A DNA stretch of 64,000 nt from Agreia bicolorata (GTDB lineage: Bacteria; Actinomycetota; Actinomycetes; Actinomycetales; Microbacteriaceae): positions 62,001-126,000 of the forward strand of contig NZ_JYFC01000007.1 in assembly GCF_000938265.1 (NCBI RefSeq), read 5' to 3'. This document shows positions 26,226 through 34,841 of this stretch, one piece after another; position 1 is the first letter of the stretch; the number at the start of each line of letters is the position of its first letter. Both the position numbers and the translations under genes were made by a program. The notes below the pieces were generated by a model. That model ran no database searches. It worked only from the letters and a program-made list of their open reading frames with translations, and was not told the origin of the DNA.

Positions 26226-26270
26226 CGACCGAAGGGCCCTGCATGCGTGTGCATGCCGGGCCCTTCGTCG
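26226..26270 (+). terminator. Hairpin terminator after tig
   Basis: A long stem (GAAGGGCCC with GGGCCCTTC, then GCATGC with GCATGC across one mismatch) closes on a GTGT loop directly after the tig stop. Only TT follows, so it may need help to terminate. Confidence 0.6.
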
Positions 26271-26288
26271 TTAAGCGAGACTGAGGGC

Positions 26289-27044
26289 ATGGTGATCGCC
26301 GCGAAGCCCGACGGTCCGGTCGAGGTGCCGTCGGTCGTCGCGGAGCTCTCCAGCGGAGATACACCGGTGCCCGTATGGCGCAACACTCTAGGCGGGCTGA
26401 CATTCCGGCTCGGAGAAGGCGGCGCAGCACGCTTCATCAAGTGGATGCCCCGGGGCGAGCCTTCCTTCGAACACGAGGTCGCGCGACTGCGCTGGGCGGC
26501 CCCATTCATCGAAGTTCCTCGTGTGCTCGCGTCGGGCTCTGGCGACGACGGCTCGTGGATGCTGATGGCCGGCATCCCGGGCCACAGCGCGGTCGACGCG
26601 CGCTTCACGTCAGACGGCCGGGCGGCACGCGTGGCGGCCCGCGCCATTGGGGCCGGACTCCGCCGCATGCACGATGCGCGGCCCGTGGACTCGTGCCCCT
26701 ATTCGTGGTCTATATCGCAGCGCATCGCACGAGCTCAAGCTGAGGGCCTTGCGGTAGACGGGGCGCTCGAGGCCCCGCCATCCATCGACCGGCTCGTCGT
26801 CTGCCATGGCGACGCGTGCGCGCCCAACACTCTTCTCGATGACGACGGATCATTCGTCGGTCACGTGGACCTCGGGTCGCTGGGAGTTGCCGACCGCTGG
26901 GCCGACCTGGCAGTGGCCACGTGGAGCCTGGAGTGGAACTACGCCGGGGGAGCGCTTCTGGAGTCGGAGCTGCTCGACGCCTATGGTGTTGCCCGCGACG
27001 CGCCTCGCATGCGGTACTACCGCGCTCTTTGGGCAGCCACCTGA
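26289..27044 (+). CDS. Aminoglycoside phosphotransferase (APH)-family kinase-like protein
   Basis: A kinase fold that in relatives phosphorylates aminoglycosides or other small alcohols; the real substrate is unknown, and resistance should not be assumed. The 251 residues show the catalytic loop VCHGDACAPNTLLDDDG (HGD, Asn) and metal-binding HVDLGSLGVADRWADLA, as in APH(3') enzymes. The N-terminal lobe keeps a Lys in RFIKWMP. The ATG at 26289 has only GAGGG close upstream; GTG 26292 is an alternative. It stands alone after the tig hairpin. Confidence 0.8.
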   Translation: MVIAAKPDGPVEVPSVVAELSSGDTPVPVWRNTLGGLTFRLGEGGAARFIKWMPRGEPSFEHEVARLRWAAPFIEVPRVLASGSGDDGSWMLMAGIPGHSAVDARFTSDGRAARVAARAIGAGLRRMHDARPVDSCPYSWSISQRIARAQAEGLAVDGALEAPPSIDRLVVCHGDACAPNTLLDDDGSFVGHVDLGSLGVADRWADLAVATWSLEWNYAGGALLESELLDAYGVARDAPRMRYYRALWAAT

Positions 27045-27167
27045 GGGTCAGGAGTTCTCCTCCTCCCCAGCCCGACGCATCCACTCGCCCGGGACGCGCC
27101 CAAGCAGCGCCCGTTCGGTGCATCTGCGCCGGATCGACGCGCGCGGGCTGCGCGACTCGGCGCGGAG

Positions 27168-27187
27168 GCGCACAAAAGGTGCGTTTT
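27168..27187 (+). terminator. Weak hairpin terminator
   Basis: GCGCAC and GTGCGT pair around AAAAG and are followed by TTT. It lies 124 bp after the phosphotransferase gene. The rest of 27045-27272 is GC-rich with no feature I can support. Confidence 0.35.
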
Positions 27188-27272
27188 CGGTGCATCCGGG
27201 GTGAGTCGATTAGCTCGCGCGGTCTGTGGAGAGGCTCACCGCGATCGCGGTGACATCGGCATCATGGCTGCC

Positions 27273-28208
27273 ATGCCCCGCCGCGTCGCCCTCCCTCCCG
27301 AGCTTCGAGACCGATCGTTCTCTGTAGCTGATGGGCGCCGCGCCGGACTGGGGCGACACCGGATGCGCGGACGCGATCTCGAGCGACCGTTTTATGGCGT
27401 GCGGGTTCGCCGAGGTCGGCTGCGAGGCCTCTACAGCCTGTGTCTTGCCTACATGGTGCGGATGCGCCCAGACGAGTTCTTCTGCGGCGTGACGGCTGCG
27501 CGAATGTGGCGCGTGCCTCTGCCCGAGGCATTCAGCGCGGCGGAAGGCGTGCACGTGGGCAGAATGACTCCGAATAGGGCGAGCCGCGCGCGAGGGGTGC
27601 GCGGCCGGGAGTTCTCCGACGACCGGATCAGCGTCGAACGACGCTATGGATTTCCCGTAACAGACGCCGCGTCGACCTGGTGTCATTTGGCCGGTGTGCT
27701 GTCGCATGACGATCTCGTGGCGGCTGCAGATCACCTCATTCTTGTGCCGAAGAGGGCCTCGCCCGGCGAGGTTCGCCCCTATGCGACGCTTGCACAGCTC
27801 ACGGACCGTGCCTACGGGTATACCGGTCGACACGCTCGGGCGCTCCGGCGCGCACTCGCCGATGTGCGACAAGGAGCGGAGTCTCGGCCGGAGACCATCC
27901 TTCGCCTCCACATGGTGCGGGCAGGCCTGCCCGAGCCTGAACTCAACGTCGATATCTTCAGCGCGTCAGGCACGTTCCTCGGCCGAGCCGACAGTCTTTT
28001 TCGAGACTTTCGTGTCATCGCCGAGTATGACGGCGAGCAGCATCGCACCGACTCCATTCAGTACAACAAGGACATGCTCCGGATCGAGGGCTTCATTCGC
28101 GACAAGTGGACGCCCATCCGTGTGCGCAAGGGGCAGCTCTTCGGCGACCCGGAGGCCGCGGTCGCTCGGGTCGAAGGCGCCTTGCGGGACGCCGGCTGGC
28201 ACCCGTGA
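27273..28208 (+). CDS. DUF559/Vsr-like endonuclease-fold protein, AbiEi-like architecture
   Basis: A common actinobacterial orphan family; the activity is unproven. The 311-residue protein has an N-terminal winged-helix-like part (MPRRVALPPELRDRSFSVAD) and a C-terminal restriction-endonuclease-like core with FRVIAEYDGEQHRTD (about 245-260), then DMLRIEGF and the strand TPIRVRKG. The Glu, Asp, Glu and His pattern matches Vsr/DUF559 nucleases. I chose the second nearby ATG (27273) because it begins the conserved N-terminus; ATG 27264 is possible. No partner toxin gene is adjacent. Confidence 0.72.
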   Translation: MPRRVALPPELRDRSFSVADGRRAGLGRHRMRGRDLERPFYGVRVRRGRLRGLYSLCLAYMVRMRPDEFFCGVTAARMWRVPLPEAFSAAEGVHVGRMTPNRASRARGVRGREFSDDRISVERRYGFPVTDAASTWCHLAGVLSHDDLVAAADHLILVPKRASPGEVRPYATLAQLTDRAYGYTGRHARALRRALADVRQGAESRPETILRLHMVRAGLPEPELNVDIFSASGTFLGRADSLFRDFRVIAEYDGEQHRTDSIQYNKDMLRIEGFIRDKWTPIRVRKGQLFGDPEAAVARVEGALRDAGWHP

Positions 28209-28265
28209 ACGCTCGCACGGGCATCCACTCGGCGCAGACGCACCGACGACGCTCCTGGGCGCGCG

Positions 28266-29558
28266 TCAGCTGGAGAAGATCGCGTGGGCGACGGTGAAGA
28301 TCGCGAGGCCTGCGAGCGAGCCGACGACAGTGCCGTTGATGCGGATGAACTGCAGATCGCGTCCAACCTCGACCTCGATCTTTCGTCCGGTGTCCTCGGC
28401 GTTCCAGCCGCGCACGGTGTCGGAGATGATTGCTGCGAGGTCGTGGCGGTAGGTCTCGACGAGGTATCCGGCCGCTTCCTCGACCCAGCGGTCGACCTTC
28501 TCGCCGAGCACCGCGTCTTCGAGAAGAGCGTGCCCGAACTGCGTGACAGCCTGGGTCAGGCGCGTGCGTAACTCGCTGTCGGCGTCCTCCAGAGACGACA
28601 TGAGTGCAGTGCGTGCAGCGTTCCACGCCTGTCCGGCCAGATCGCGCACCTGCGGGCTGTCGAACACCTGGCCCTTGAGCTCTTCGACCTTGGTCATCGT
28701 GGCCTCGTCGTGCTGCAGGTCGTCGCTGAGCTTGCGCAGGTACTCGTCGATAGCGATCCGCAGCTGGTGGTTCGGGTCCTTTCGCACGGCCGAGATGAAC
28801 TTCAGGGCCTCTCGGTGCGCGCGGTCGTCGACGACACGATCGACGAACGAGGGCATCCAGCTGGGCAGGCGTTCACTCACGGCCTGACCGAACGCATCCG
28901 GGTTGCGTTCGAGCCACTCGTGCAGACGCTCGACGAGCAGATCGACGACCTGGCCCTGATGCCCGCCCTCGACGAAGGTCGAGGTCATGCGACCGAGAGG
29001 AGGCCCCCAGGCCGGATCGATCAACTGCCGGCGCCCGATCTCCTCGATCACCTCTCGCATCGTGTCGTCGTCGGCGAGAGAGAGGAAGCCACGAGCTGCA
29101 TTCGCAGCCTCGGAGGTGAGCCGGTTGGCATGGGCCGGATCGATGAGCCAGGTTCCGACAGCGCGCGAGACGCCCAGAGAGCGCAGCTTCGTCGTGATGA
29201 CCTCACGCGACAGAAAGTTCGTCTCGACGAACTCGCCGAGCGTCACGCCGATGCGGTCTTTCTCGGTCGGAATGATCGCCGTGTGTGGGATACGCAGCCC
29301 GAGCGGGTGCCGGAACAGTGCCGTGACGGCGAACCAGTCGGCGATGGCGCCGACCATGCCGCCCTCGGCTGCGGCACGTACGTACTGCAGCCACTCGTAC
29401 TTCTCTTGAAGCGCGAACGCGACCACGAAGATCACCGCCATGATCACGAGCAGTCCGGTCGCCAGACGCTTCATGCCGCGTAGCGCGGCGAGCTTTTCGA
29501 GGTCGCGCGGCGAGAGAAGAGTTGTGGATGCGACGGGCGCGTCGAGCGGGGTGGCCAT
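28266..29558 (-). CDS. DUF445 membrane protein
   Basis: Conserved membrane-anchored protein of unknown function. The 430 residues have one N-terminal helix (about 28-46), a short loop and the family motif GGMVGAIADWFAVTALFRHPLGLRIPHT, then a long helical domain, and a C-terminal hydrophobic helix (about 408-428, TVVGSLAGLAIFTVAHAIF). Ends in membrane with the bulk probably cytoplasmic. The frame is open 46 codons upstream through an Arg-rich 24-bp repeat, but ATG 29558 follows TACGAT by six bases, so a leaderless start is preferred. Confidence 0.87.
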   Translation of the reverse strand: MATPLDAPVASTTLLSPRDLEKLAALRGMKRLATGLLVIMAVIFVVAFALQEKYEWLQYVRAAAEGGMVGAIADWFAVTALFRHPLGLRIPHTAIIPTEKDRIGVTLGEFVETNFLSREVITTKLRSLGVSRAVGTWLIDPAHANRLTSEAANAARGFLSLADDDTMREVIEEIGRRQLIDPAWGPPLGRMTSTFVEGGHQGQVVDLLVERLHEWLERNPDAFGQAVSERLPSWMPSFVDRVVDDRAHREALKFISAVRKDPNHQLRIAIDEYLRKLSDDLQHDEATMTKVEELKGQVFDSPQVRDLAGQAWNAARTALMSSLEDADSELRTRLTQAVTQFGHALLEDAVLGEKVDRWVEEAAGYLVETYRHDLAAIISDTVRGWNAEDTGRKIEVEVGRDLQFIRINGTVVGSLAGLAIFTVAHAIFSS

Positions 29559-29570
29559 GGGTTCATCGTA
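29559..29570 (-). promoter_or_regulatory. Leaderless promoter of the DUF445 gene
   Basis: TACGAT (29570-29565, minus strand) ends six bases before ATG 29558. Confidence 0.5.
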
Positions 29571-29588
29571 AGGCGGGTTCACCGCCTT

Positions 29589-29660
29589 TCTTTTCCTACG
29601 GCGGCCGCGCAATCTTTTCCTACGGCGGCCGTGCTTTCTTTGCCTACGGCGAACACGGGC
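29589..29660. repeat. Three tandem 24-bp repeats upstream of clpP1
   Basis: Units 29589-29612, 29613-29636 and 29637-29660. The first two are near identical (core TTTTCCTACGGCGGCCG). The third has diverged to TTTGCCTACGGCGAAC. They lie between the divergent DUF445 and clpP1 genes. Confidence 0.9.
29637..29654 (+). promoter_or_regulatory. Candidate ClgR operator
   Basis: TCTTTGCCTACGGCGAAC matches the actinobacterial ClgR consensus WNNWCGCYNANRGCGWWS at all but one position (T for C in CGC). It is centred about 48 bp before the likely clpP1 transcription start, a usual place for an activator. ClgR controls clpP1P2 in several actinobacteria; the consensus is quoted from memory. Confidence 0.5.
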
Positions 29661-29681
29661 ACCTGCCGAGGCGGCCTCCAG

Positions 29682-29687
29682 TAGATT
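29682..29687 (+). promoter_or_regulatory. Candidate -10 of clpP1
   Basis: TAGATT lies 32 nt before ATG 29720. No good -35 is present, as expected for an activator-dependent promoter. Confidence 0.45.
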
Positions 29688-29719
29688 CGAGATCACGCAA
29701 GTAATAGAGGAGCAATCAC

Positions 29720-30331
29720 ATGGCCGAACCGGCTCTGGTATCCAGTGTTTTTGACCGACTACTCAAGGACCGCATCATCTGGTTGGGCAGTGCCGTCCGT
29801 GACGACAATGCGAACGAGATCTGCGCGAAGATTCTTCTGCTCGCAGCCGAAGACCCCGAGCGCGACATCTACCTCTACATCAACTCTCCCGGTGGATCGA
29901 TCACCGCAGGAATGGCCATCTACGACACGATGAAGTTCGTCTCCAACGACATCGTCACCGTCGGAATCGGCATGGCCGCGTCGATGGGCCAGTTCCTGCT
30001 CTCGTCGGGCACCAAGGGCAAGCGCTACATCACGCCCAACGCTCGTGTACTACTCCACCAGCCCTCCGGTGGCTTCGGCGGCACGAGCGCCGACATTCAG
30101 ACTCAGGCCAAGCTGATCCTCGACATGAAGCGCCGCATGGCGGAGCTCACCAGCGAGCAGACCGGCAAGAGCGTGGAGCAGGTCATCAAAGACGGCGACC
30201 GCGACAACTGGTTCACCGCCCAAGAGGCCCTCGAGTACGGCTTTGTCGACCACGTTCGCGAGTTCGCGTCCGATGTCGCCGGCGGTGGCGGCACCGAAGA
30301 GGCCGACGCCGTGCCCAGTGAGTCCAACTAA
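29720..30331 (+). CDS. clpP1: ATP-dependent Clp protease proteolytic subunit 1
   Basis: Serine protease ring that degrades substrates fed by ClpX or ClpC. The 203 residues have the catalytic triad Ser88 (GMAASMGQ), His113 (LLHQPSGG) and Asp162 (GDRDNWF), and the oxyanion GG of [14 protein letters not shown] precedes the ATG. In actinobacteria active protease needs both ClpP1 and ClpP2, and clpP2 follows 33 bp later. Confidence 0.96.
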   Translation: MAEPALVSSVFDRLLKDRIIWLGSAVRDDNANEICAKILLLAAEDPERDIYLYINSPGGSITAGMAIYDTMKFVSNDIVTVGIGMAASMGQFLLSSGTKGKRYITPNARVLLHQPSGGFGGTSADIQTQAKLILDMKRRMAELTSEQTGKSVEQVIKDGDRDNWFTAQEALEYGFVDHVREFASDVAGGGGTEEADAVPSESN

Positions 30332-30364
30332 GTTCCGCCGAGACCAGACGAACAGAGAAGAAGA

Positions 30365-31045
30365 ATGAATACTCCCGCATTCGGCGCCGCTTACAGCTCG
30401 CCCTACGGAAACGGCACCTCGCCGTCGAACCGCTACATCCTGCCCACGTTCGAAGAGCGCACGGCCTACGGCTACAAGCGTCAAGACCCGTACGCGAAGC
30501 TCTTCGAAGACCGCATCATCTTTCTCGGTGTGCAGGTCGACGATGCCTCGGCCGACGACATCATGGCCCAGCTCCTCGTCCTCGAGAGCCAGGATCCCGA
30601 CCGTGACATCGAGATGTACATCAACTCTCCCGGTGGATCGTTCACCGCGATGACGGCGATCTACGACACGATGCAGTACATCCGCCCTCAGATTCAGACC
30701 GTCTGCCTCGGCCAGGCCGCCTCGGCCGCCGCGGTTCTGCTTGCGGCAGGCTCGCCCGGCAAGCGCCTCGCGTTGCCGAACGCTCGCATCCTCATTCACC
30801 AGCCCTCGGCCGGTGGCGGAGAGGGCGGAGGCCAGGCATCCGACATCGAGATTCAGGCCGCTGAGATCCTGCGTATGCGAACCTGGCTCGAGGAGACCCT
30901 TGCTCACCACTCCGGCAAGACCGCGGAACAGGTGAACAAGGACATCGACCGCGACAACATCATGAGCGCCGCCGACGCGCTCGAGTACGGACTGATCGAC
31001 CAGGTTCTGACCTCACGCAAGAACCTTCCCGCGCTCGTCAAGTAG
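30365..31045 (+). CDS. clpP2: ATP-dependent Clp protease proteolytic subunit 2
   Basis: Partner of ClpP1 in the mixed tetradecamer. The 226 residues include an N-terminal extension of about 30 residues, then the triad Ser120 (GQAASAAA), His144 (ILIHQPSAGG) and Asp196 (IDRDN). AGAAGAAG precedes the ATG. A strong hairpin ends the clpP1-clpP2 message, leaving clpX separate. Confidence 0.96.
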   Translation: MNTPAFGAAYSSPYGNGTSPSNRYILPTFEERTAYGYKRQDPYAKLFEDRIIFLGVQVDDASADDIMAQLLVLESQDPDRDIEMYINSPGGSFTAMTAIYDTMQYIRPQIQTVCLGQAASAAAVLLAAGSPGKRLALPNARILIHQPSAGGGEGGGQASDIEIQAAEILRMRTWLEETLAHHSGKTAEQVNKDIDRDNIMSAADALEYGLIDQVLTSRKNLPALVK

Positions 31046-31059
31046 TTCTGCATCGCTCA

Positions 31060-31122
31060 GGCCCTTCGATGGGCTCAGGGAACGGGAAATCCGTTCCCCG
31101 AGCCTGTCGAAGGGCCCTTTTA
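31060..31122 (+). terminator. Intrinsic terminator of clpP1-clpP2, built from a REP-like palindrome
   Basis: A 26-bp imperfect inverted repeat (31060-31085 and 31091-31116) closes on a 5-nt loop and is followed by CTTTTATT. Its arms contain the dispersed motif CCCTTCGAxxGGCTCAGGG, so a mobile palindrome seems to have supplied or become the terminator. Confidence 0.8.
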
Positions 31123-31213
31123 TTACGACATGATCGACTTCGCGTTGTGCCCTGCCCCGGATGTCGGTGGCACGGGTTAGGCTCGAATCAATCGTCATCG
31201 ACAGGAGGCTGGC

Positions 31214-32491
31214 ATGGCTCGCATCGGAGAAAGCGCCGACCTGCTCAAGTGTTCGTTCTGCGGAAAGAGCCAGAAGCAGGTGCAGCAACTCATCGCCGGC
31301 CCCGGGGTCTACATCTGCGACGAGTGCGTCGAGTTGTGCAACGAGATCATCGAGGAGCGCCTGTCCGAGGCGGGCGACGAGGCCAGCGGTGAGTTCGAAC
31401 TGCCGAAGCCCAAAGAGATCTTCAACTTCCTCGAAGAGTATGTGATCGGCCAGGAGGCCGCGAAGAAGGCGCTCTCGGTCGCCGTCTACAACCACTACAA
31501 GCGCACGAAGGCGCGCACCACCATCGGCCCGGCAGAGACGCAGGGCGACCAGATCGAACTGGCCAAGAGCAACATTCTTCTCATCGGCCCCACGGGCTGC
31601 GGCAAGACCTACCTCGCGCAGACGCTGGCGAAACGGCTCAACGTGCCGTTCGCCGTGGCTGACGCGACCGCTCTCACCGAGGCCGGTTACGTGGGTGAAG
31701 ACGTCGAGAACATCCTACTGAAGCTCATCCAAGCCGCAGACTACGACGTCAAGCGTGCCGAGACAGGCATCATCTACATCGACGAGGTCGACAAGATCGC
31801 TCGCAAGGCCGAGAACCCGTCGATTACGCGCGACGTCTCAGGCGAGGGCGTTCAGCAGGCACTGCTCAAGATTCTCGAGGGCACCGTCGCCTCAGTGCCG
31901 CCGCAGGGTGGGCGCAAGCACCCACATCAAGAGTTCATTCAGATCGACACGACGAACGTGCTCTTCATCGTGGCCGGCGCGTTCGCGGGCCTCGAAGAGA
32001 TCATCGCCGAGCGGGCGGGCAAGCGAGGCATCGGCTTCAACGCGCCCCTGCACTCCAAGCGCGAAGACGTGAACTTCTTCTCCGACGTTCTGCCCGAAGA
32101 CCTGCACAAGTTCGGTCTGATTCCCGAGTTCATCGGTCGCCTCCCCGTAGTCACCACGGTGACGCCGCTCGATCAGACCGCGCTGATGCAGATTCTCACC
32201 GAGCCGCGCAACGCCATCGTCAAGCAGTACCAGCGCATGTTCGAGCTCGACGGCGTCGAGCTCGAGTTCGATCGCGAGGCTCTCGAAGCCATCGCCGATC
32301 TAGCGGTTCTTCGCAAGACCGGCGCACGTGGGCTTCGTTCCATTATGGAAGAGGTGCTCGGGCCGATCATGTTCGAGGTGCCCTCCACCGATGAGGTGGC
32401 GCGTGTTGTGGTCACTCGCGAATCCGTGAACAACAACGCCGCACCGACGATCGTTCCGCGCAAGCCCGTTCGTGCCGAAAAGTCGGCGTAG
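31214..32491 (+). CDS. clpX: ATP-dependent Clp protease ATP-binding subunit ClpX
   Basis: Hexameric AAA+ unfoldase delivering proteins to ClpP. The 425 residues have the N-terminal zinc domain (C13-x2-C16, C35-x2-C38), Walker A GPTGCGKT (about 125-132), Walker [12 protein letters not shown], the pore-loop GYVGEDVE and the IGF-type ClpP-docking loop RGIGFNA. AGGAGG precedes the ATG. It follows clpP2 by 168 bp and overlaps benE by 20 bp. Confidence 0.97.
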   Translation: MARIGESADLLKCSFCGKSQKQVQQLIAGPGVYICDECVELCNEIIEERLSEAGDEASGEFELPKPKEIFNFLEEYVIGQEAAKKALSVAVYNHYKRTKARTTIGPAETQGDQIELAKSNILLIGPTGCGKTYLAQTLAKRLNVPFAVADATALTEAGYVGEDVENILLKLIQAADYDVKRAETGIIYIDEVDKIARKAENPSITRDVSGEGVQQALLKILEGTVASVPPQGGRKHPHQEFIQIDTTNVLFIVAGAFAGLEEIIAERAGKRGIGFNAPLHSKREDVNFFSDVLPEDLHKFGLIPEFIGRLPVVTTVTPLDQTALMQILTEPRNAIVKQYQRMFELDGVELEFDREALEAIADLAVLRKTGARGLRSIMEEVLGPIMFEVPSTDEVARVVVTRESVNNNAAPTIVPRKPVRAEKSA

Positions 32492-33698
32492 CGACACCGA
32501 CGCCGTTGGGCTGATCCAGCCCGTTTCGGCGGGTGTCGTTTCGGCGATCACCGGGTTCGCGAGCTCATTTGTGCTCGTGGTAGCGGGCCTTCGTGCTGTG
32601 GGGGCGAGCGAGGCCCAGGCCTCGTCAGGCCTGCTGGCCGTGTGCGTCTTGAGCGGACTCTGCTGCATCGTGCTCGCCTGGCGCTTCAGAATGCCCATCT
32701 CGTTTGCGTGGTCGACACCGGGCGCGGCCCTGCTGGTGGCCGCGGCGGGAGTCACGGACGACTTCGGAGCCGCGGTCGGGGCCTTTCTCGTCTGCGGTGC
32801 GCTGATTGTTCTGTGCGGCCTGTGGCCTGCTCTGGGGCGGGCCATCACCAGCATCCCGCGCCCGATCGCCAGCGCCATGCTGGCCGGAATCCTCTTTCCT
32901 ATCTGTCTCGCTCCGATCACGGCGGCGGTCGAGCTGCCCTGGCTCGCGCTTCCCGTGATCATCACCTGGCTCGTACTTTTCAGGCTCGCGCCGCGGTGGG
33001 CGGTGCCCGCCGCCATGCTCGTGGCGGCCGTCGGCATCGCCGTGACGGCCGGCGGCTCCATGCTCGAGGGCGCCTCGCTCGCCCCGACGCTGCAGTTCGT
33101 CGTTCCGTCGTTCGATCCCGCGGTGATCGTGAGTCTCGGCCTACCCCTGTTCATCGTCACGATGGCGGGCCAGAACGTTCCCGGATTCGCCGTGATGTCG
33201 ACGTTCGGCTACACGGTTCCGCCGCGACCGGCTCTCGTCGCATCCGGTGCGGGCTCGATGCTCGGAGCCCTCTTCGGCGGTCACGCCATCAACCTGGCCG
33301 CGATCACGGCGGCCATCATGGCCGGCCCGGACGCGCATCCGGATTCACGCAAGCGCTGGCCGGCGTCCGTCACCGCAGGCGTCCTCTATGTGCTCTTCGG
33401 CCTCGCGGCCGGGGTGGCGACGACGCTCATCTCGGCCGCGCCGCCCATCCTGATCACCGCTGTCGCCGGTCTCGCGCTGCTCGGAGCCCTCGTCACGAGC
33501 GTCGTGAGCGCGCTCGACGCTGTCGACCGGCGGATTCCCGCCATCGCAACGTTTCTCGTCACGGCCTCCGGGGTGTCGATCATCGGCATCGGCTCGGCTT
33601 TCTGGGGACTGCTGGTCGGCGCTGTCGTAATGATCGTGACCACGGTCGGCCGACCTCGGGTCAGCCCTCAGCTCGACCGAGACGCCAGTACCCCATAA
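32472..33698 (+). CDS. benE: BenE-family transporter (benzoate/H+ symporter-like)
   Basis: Predicted inner-membrane importer related to benzoate:H+ symporters; the real substrate is not known and no benzoate genes are nearby. The 408-residue protein has about twelve hydrophobic helices with the family patterns [11 protein letters not shown] and [13 protein letters not shown] and [16 protein letters not shown] 32472 starts inside the end of clpX (20-bp overlap), implying readthrough from clpX. The 3' end overlaps the convergent siderophore-interacting gene by 38 bp. Confidence 0.85.
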   Translation: MPKSRRSDTDAVGLIQPVSAGVVSAITGFASSFVLVVAGLRAVGASEAQASSGLLAVCVLSGLCCIVLAWRFRMPISFAWSTPGAALLVAAAGVTDDFGAAVGAFLVCGALIVLCGLWPALGRAITSIPRPIASAMLAGILFPICLAPITAAVELPWLALPVIITWLVLFRLAPRWAVPAAMLVAAVGIAVTAGGSMLEGASLAPTLQFVVPSFDPAVIVSLGLPLFIVTMAGQNVPGFAVMSTFGYTVPPRPALVASGAGSMLGALFGGHAINLAAITAAIMAGPDAHPDSRKRWPASVTAGVLYVLFGLAAGVATTLISAAPPILITAVAGLALLGALVTSVVSALDAVDRRIPAIATFLVTASGVSIIGIGSAFWGLLVGAVVMIVTTVGRPRVSPQLDRDASTP

Positions 33699-34590
33699 AA
33701 GCGACGCTCTTGCGATCGATGCCCAACTCGCTCACGAGGTGACGCCGAAGGGTCTTGATCACCCCGGCCTCGCCGGCAAGCCAGGCATAGAGCGGGGCGG
33801 CCTGCTGGGCGGGTCCTCCGTGGTCATCTGAAGGCACCTCCCACAGCATGTCGACATCGACGTCGACGTCACCCAGCTCGGTCTGTCCTGTCGATCCAGC
33901 GCGCCCCGAGCGAAGCAGTCCGGGCGCCGCCGCCTGCACCGACGGCACGAGCAGCTCGCCCTGCGGAAGGCCGTGCCGCGCCAGCACCTCCACCGTGAAA
34001 CCGGGATGAGAAGGCACACAGACGGCGTCGTCGGCGTGAGGAACTTCGACGATGGCGTGCCCGGATGCCGTGGCCGGGAGACGCTCGAGGATCGCGGCGA
34101 TCGCAGGCAGAGCTGTCTCGTCGCCGGCGAGCAGGATGCGCTCGGCGTGGGGAGGCGGCAGAAAATCCACGCCACCGTGTACGCCCTCGTGGAGGGCGTT
34201 CGGCCCGAGCACGATGAGCTCGTCACCGATGGCGGCGGTCTCCGCCCAGATCGACGCGGGTCCATCGACGGGATGCACGACCACGTCGACGTCGATCTCG
34301 CGCAACTCGGCGCGCACGTCACGCACGGTGTATGTGCGGATCGGATTGCGATGCTGGTCCGGCAATTCACGCCAGAGGGCATACCAGTCGTCGGTCATGG
34401 GCATCGTGCTGAGCCCGTGCTCCTCGAGCGGCAGAATCAGCTTGATGCGTTGATCGAAGCCGTTGTCGGCGAACGAGTCGAGTCGATCGCCCGTCAGAGT
34501 GAATCGCCGAAAGCTGGGCGAGAGATCATCGATTCGATCGATCCGAACCGTGTGCAGATGAAACGCAGAGGTCGGGGACTGGGCGAACAG
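33661..34590 (-). CDS. Siderophore-interacting protein (FAD-dependent ferric-siderophore reductase), unusual start
   Basis: Reduces ferric siderophore in the cytoplasm using NAD(P)H and FAD. The FAD motif RTYTVR is clear, and the C-terminal SIP signature AWLAGEAGVIKTLRRHLVSE followed by GYWRLG is present. The first ATG is at 34404, but homology to the N-terminal FAD barrel (FHLHTVRIDRIDDLSPSFRR, TLTGDRLDSFADNGFDQRIK) continues about 60 codons upstream with no ATG, GTG or TTG. The best start is CTG 34590, six bases after GAGGA; CTG 34596 overlaps the upstream stop as CTGA. Start assignment is inference; the protein family is firm. Confidence 0.75.
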   Translation of the reverse strand: MFAQSPTSAFHLHTVRIDRIDDLSPSFRRFTLTGDRLDSFADNGFDQRIKLILPLEEHGLSTMPMTDDWYALWRELPDQHRNPIRTYTVRDVRAELREIDVDVVVHPVDGPASIWAETAAIGDELIVLGPNALHEGVHGGVDFLPPPHAERILLAGDETALPAIAAILERLPATASGHAIVEVPHADDAVCVPSHPGFTVEVLARHGLPQGELLVPSVQAAAPGLLRSGRAGSTGQTELGDVDVDVDMLWEVPSDDHGGPAQQAAPLYAWLAGEAGVIKTLRRHLVSELGIDRKSVAFMGYWRLGRAEG

Positions 34591-34592
34591 GA

Positions 34593-34841
34593 TCAGTCCT
34601 CGTCGTCGTAGGGCGTCACGATCGCCTCGTCGGAGTCGGGGTCGTATTCGACAAGCGTTCCGTCATCGAGTTCGCAGACCGGCTTGCCTTCGAGCCAGGT
34701 GAGCGTCCAATTCCAGCCCGACGTGTCGGTGGCTCCTTCTGCAAGGGCGGCCTCGACCTCCTCGATGGCGTCAGAGACGACCTGCGGCAGTCGCGACGGA
34801 GTCTCGTCGCCGACGGCCCAACGGGTTCCGAGCTGGATCAT
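34593..34841 (-). CDS. Small acidic conserved protein
   Basis: Unrecognised family. The 82-residue protein is very acidic (Asp and Glu about a quarter) and ends PYDDED. It has WNWTLTWLEGKPVCELDDG near the middle and no membrane segment. AAGGAG precedes ATG 34841, which overlaps the lipoprotein stop (ATGA). The next gene downstream is the siderophore-interacting protein, which seems translationally coupled to its stop. Confidence 0.7.
   Translation of the reverse strand: MIQLGTRWAVGDETPSRLPQVVSDAIEEVEAALAEGATDTSGWNWTLTWLEGKPVCELDDGTLVEYDPDSDEAIVTPYDDED

Noticed and set aside
26289-27044. Acquired aminoglycoside resistance gene
   Set aside because: Motifs are of the APH fold, but base composition matches the neighbours and there is no mobile context; most such chromosomal proteins have other substrates.
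27077-28231. 11-bp direct repeats GCATCCACTCG flanking the DUF559 gene, like a target-site duplication
   Set aside because: The same word occurs at 17663 and GCATCC is frequent through the whole window, so the match is not specific.
29559-29696. Arg-rich N-terminal extension of DUF445 encoded by the 24-bp repeats
   Set aside because: A -10 element six bases before ATG 29558 and the family N-terminus argue that the repeats are not translated.
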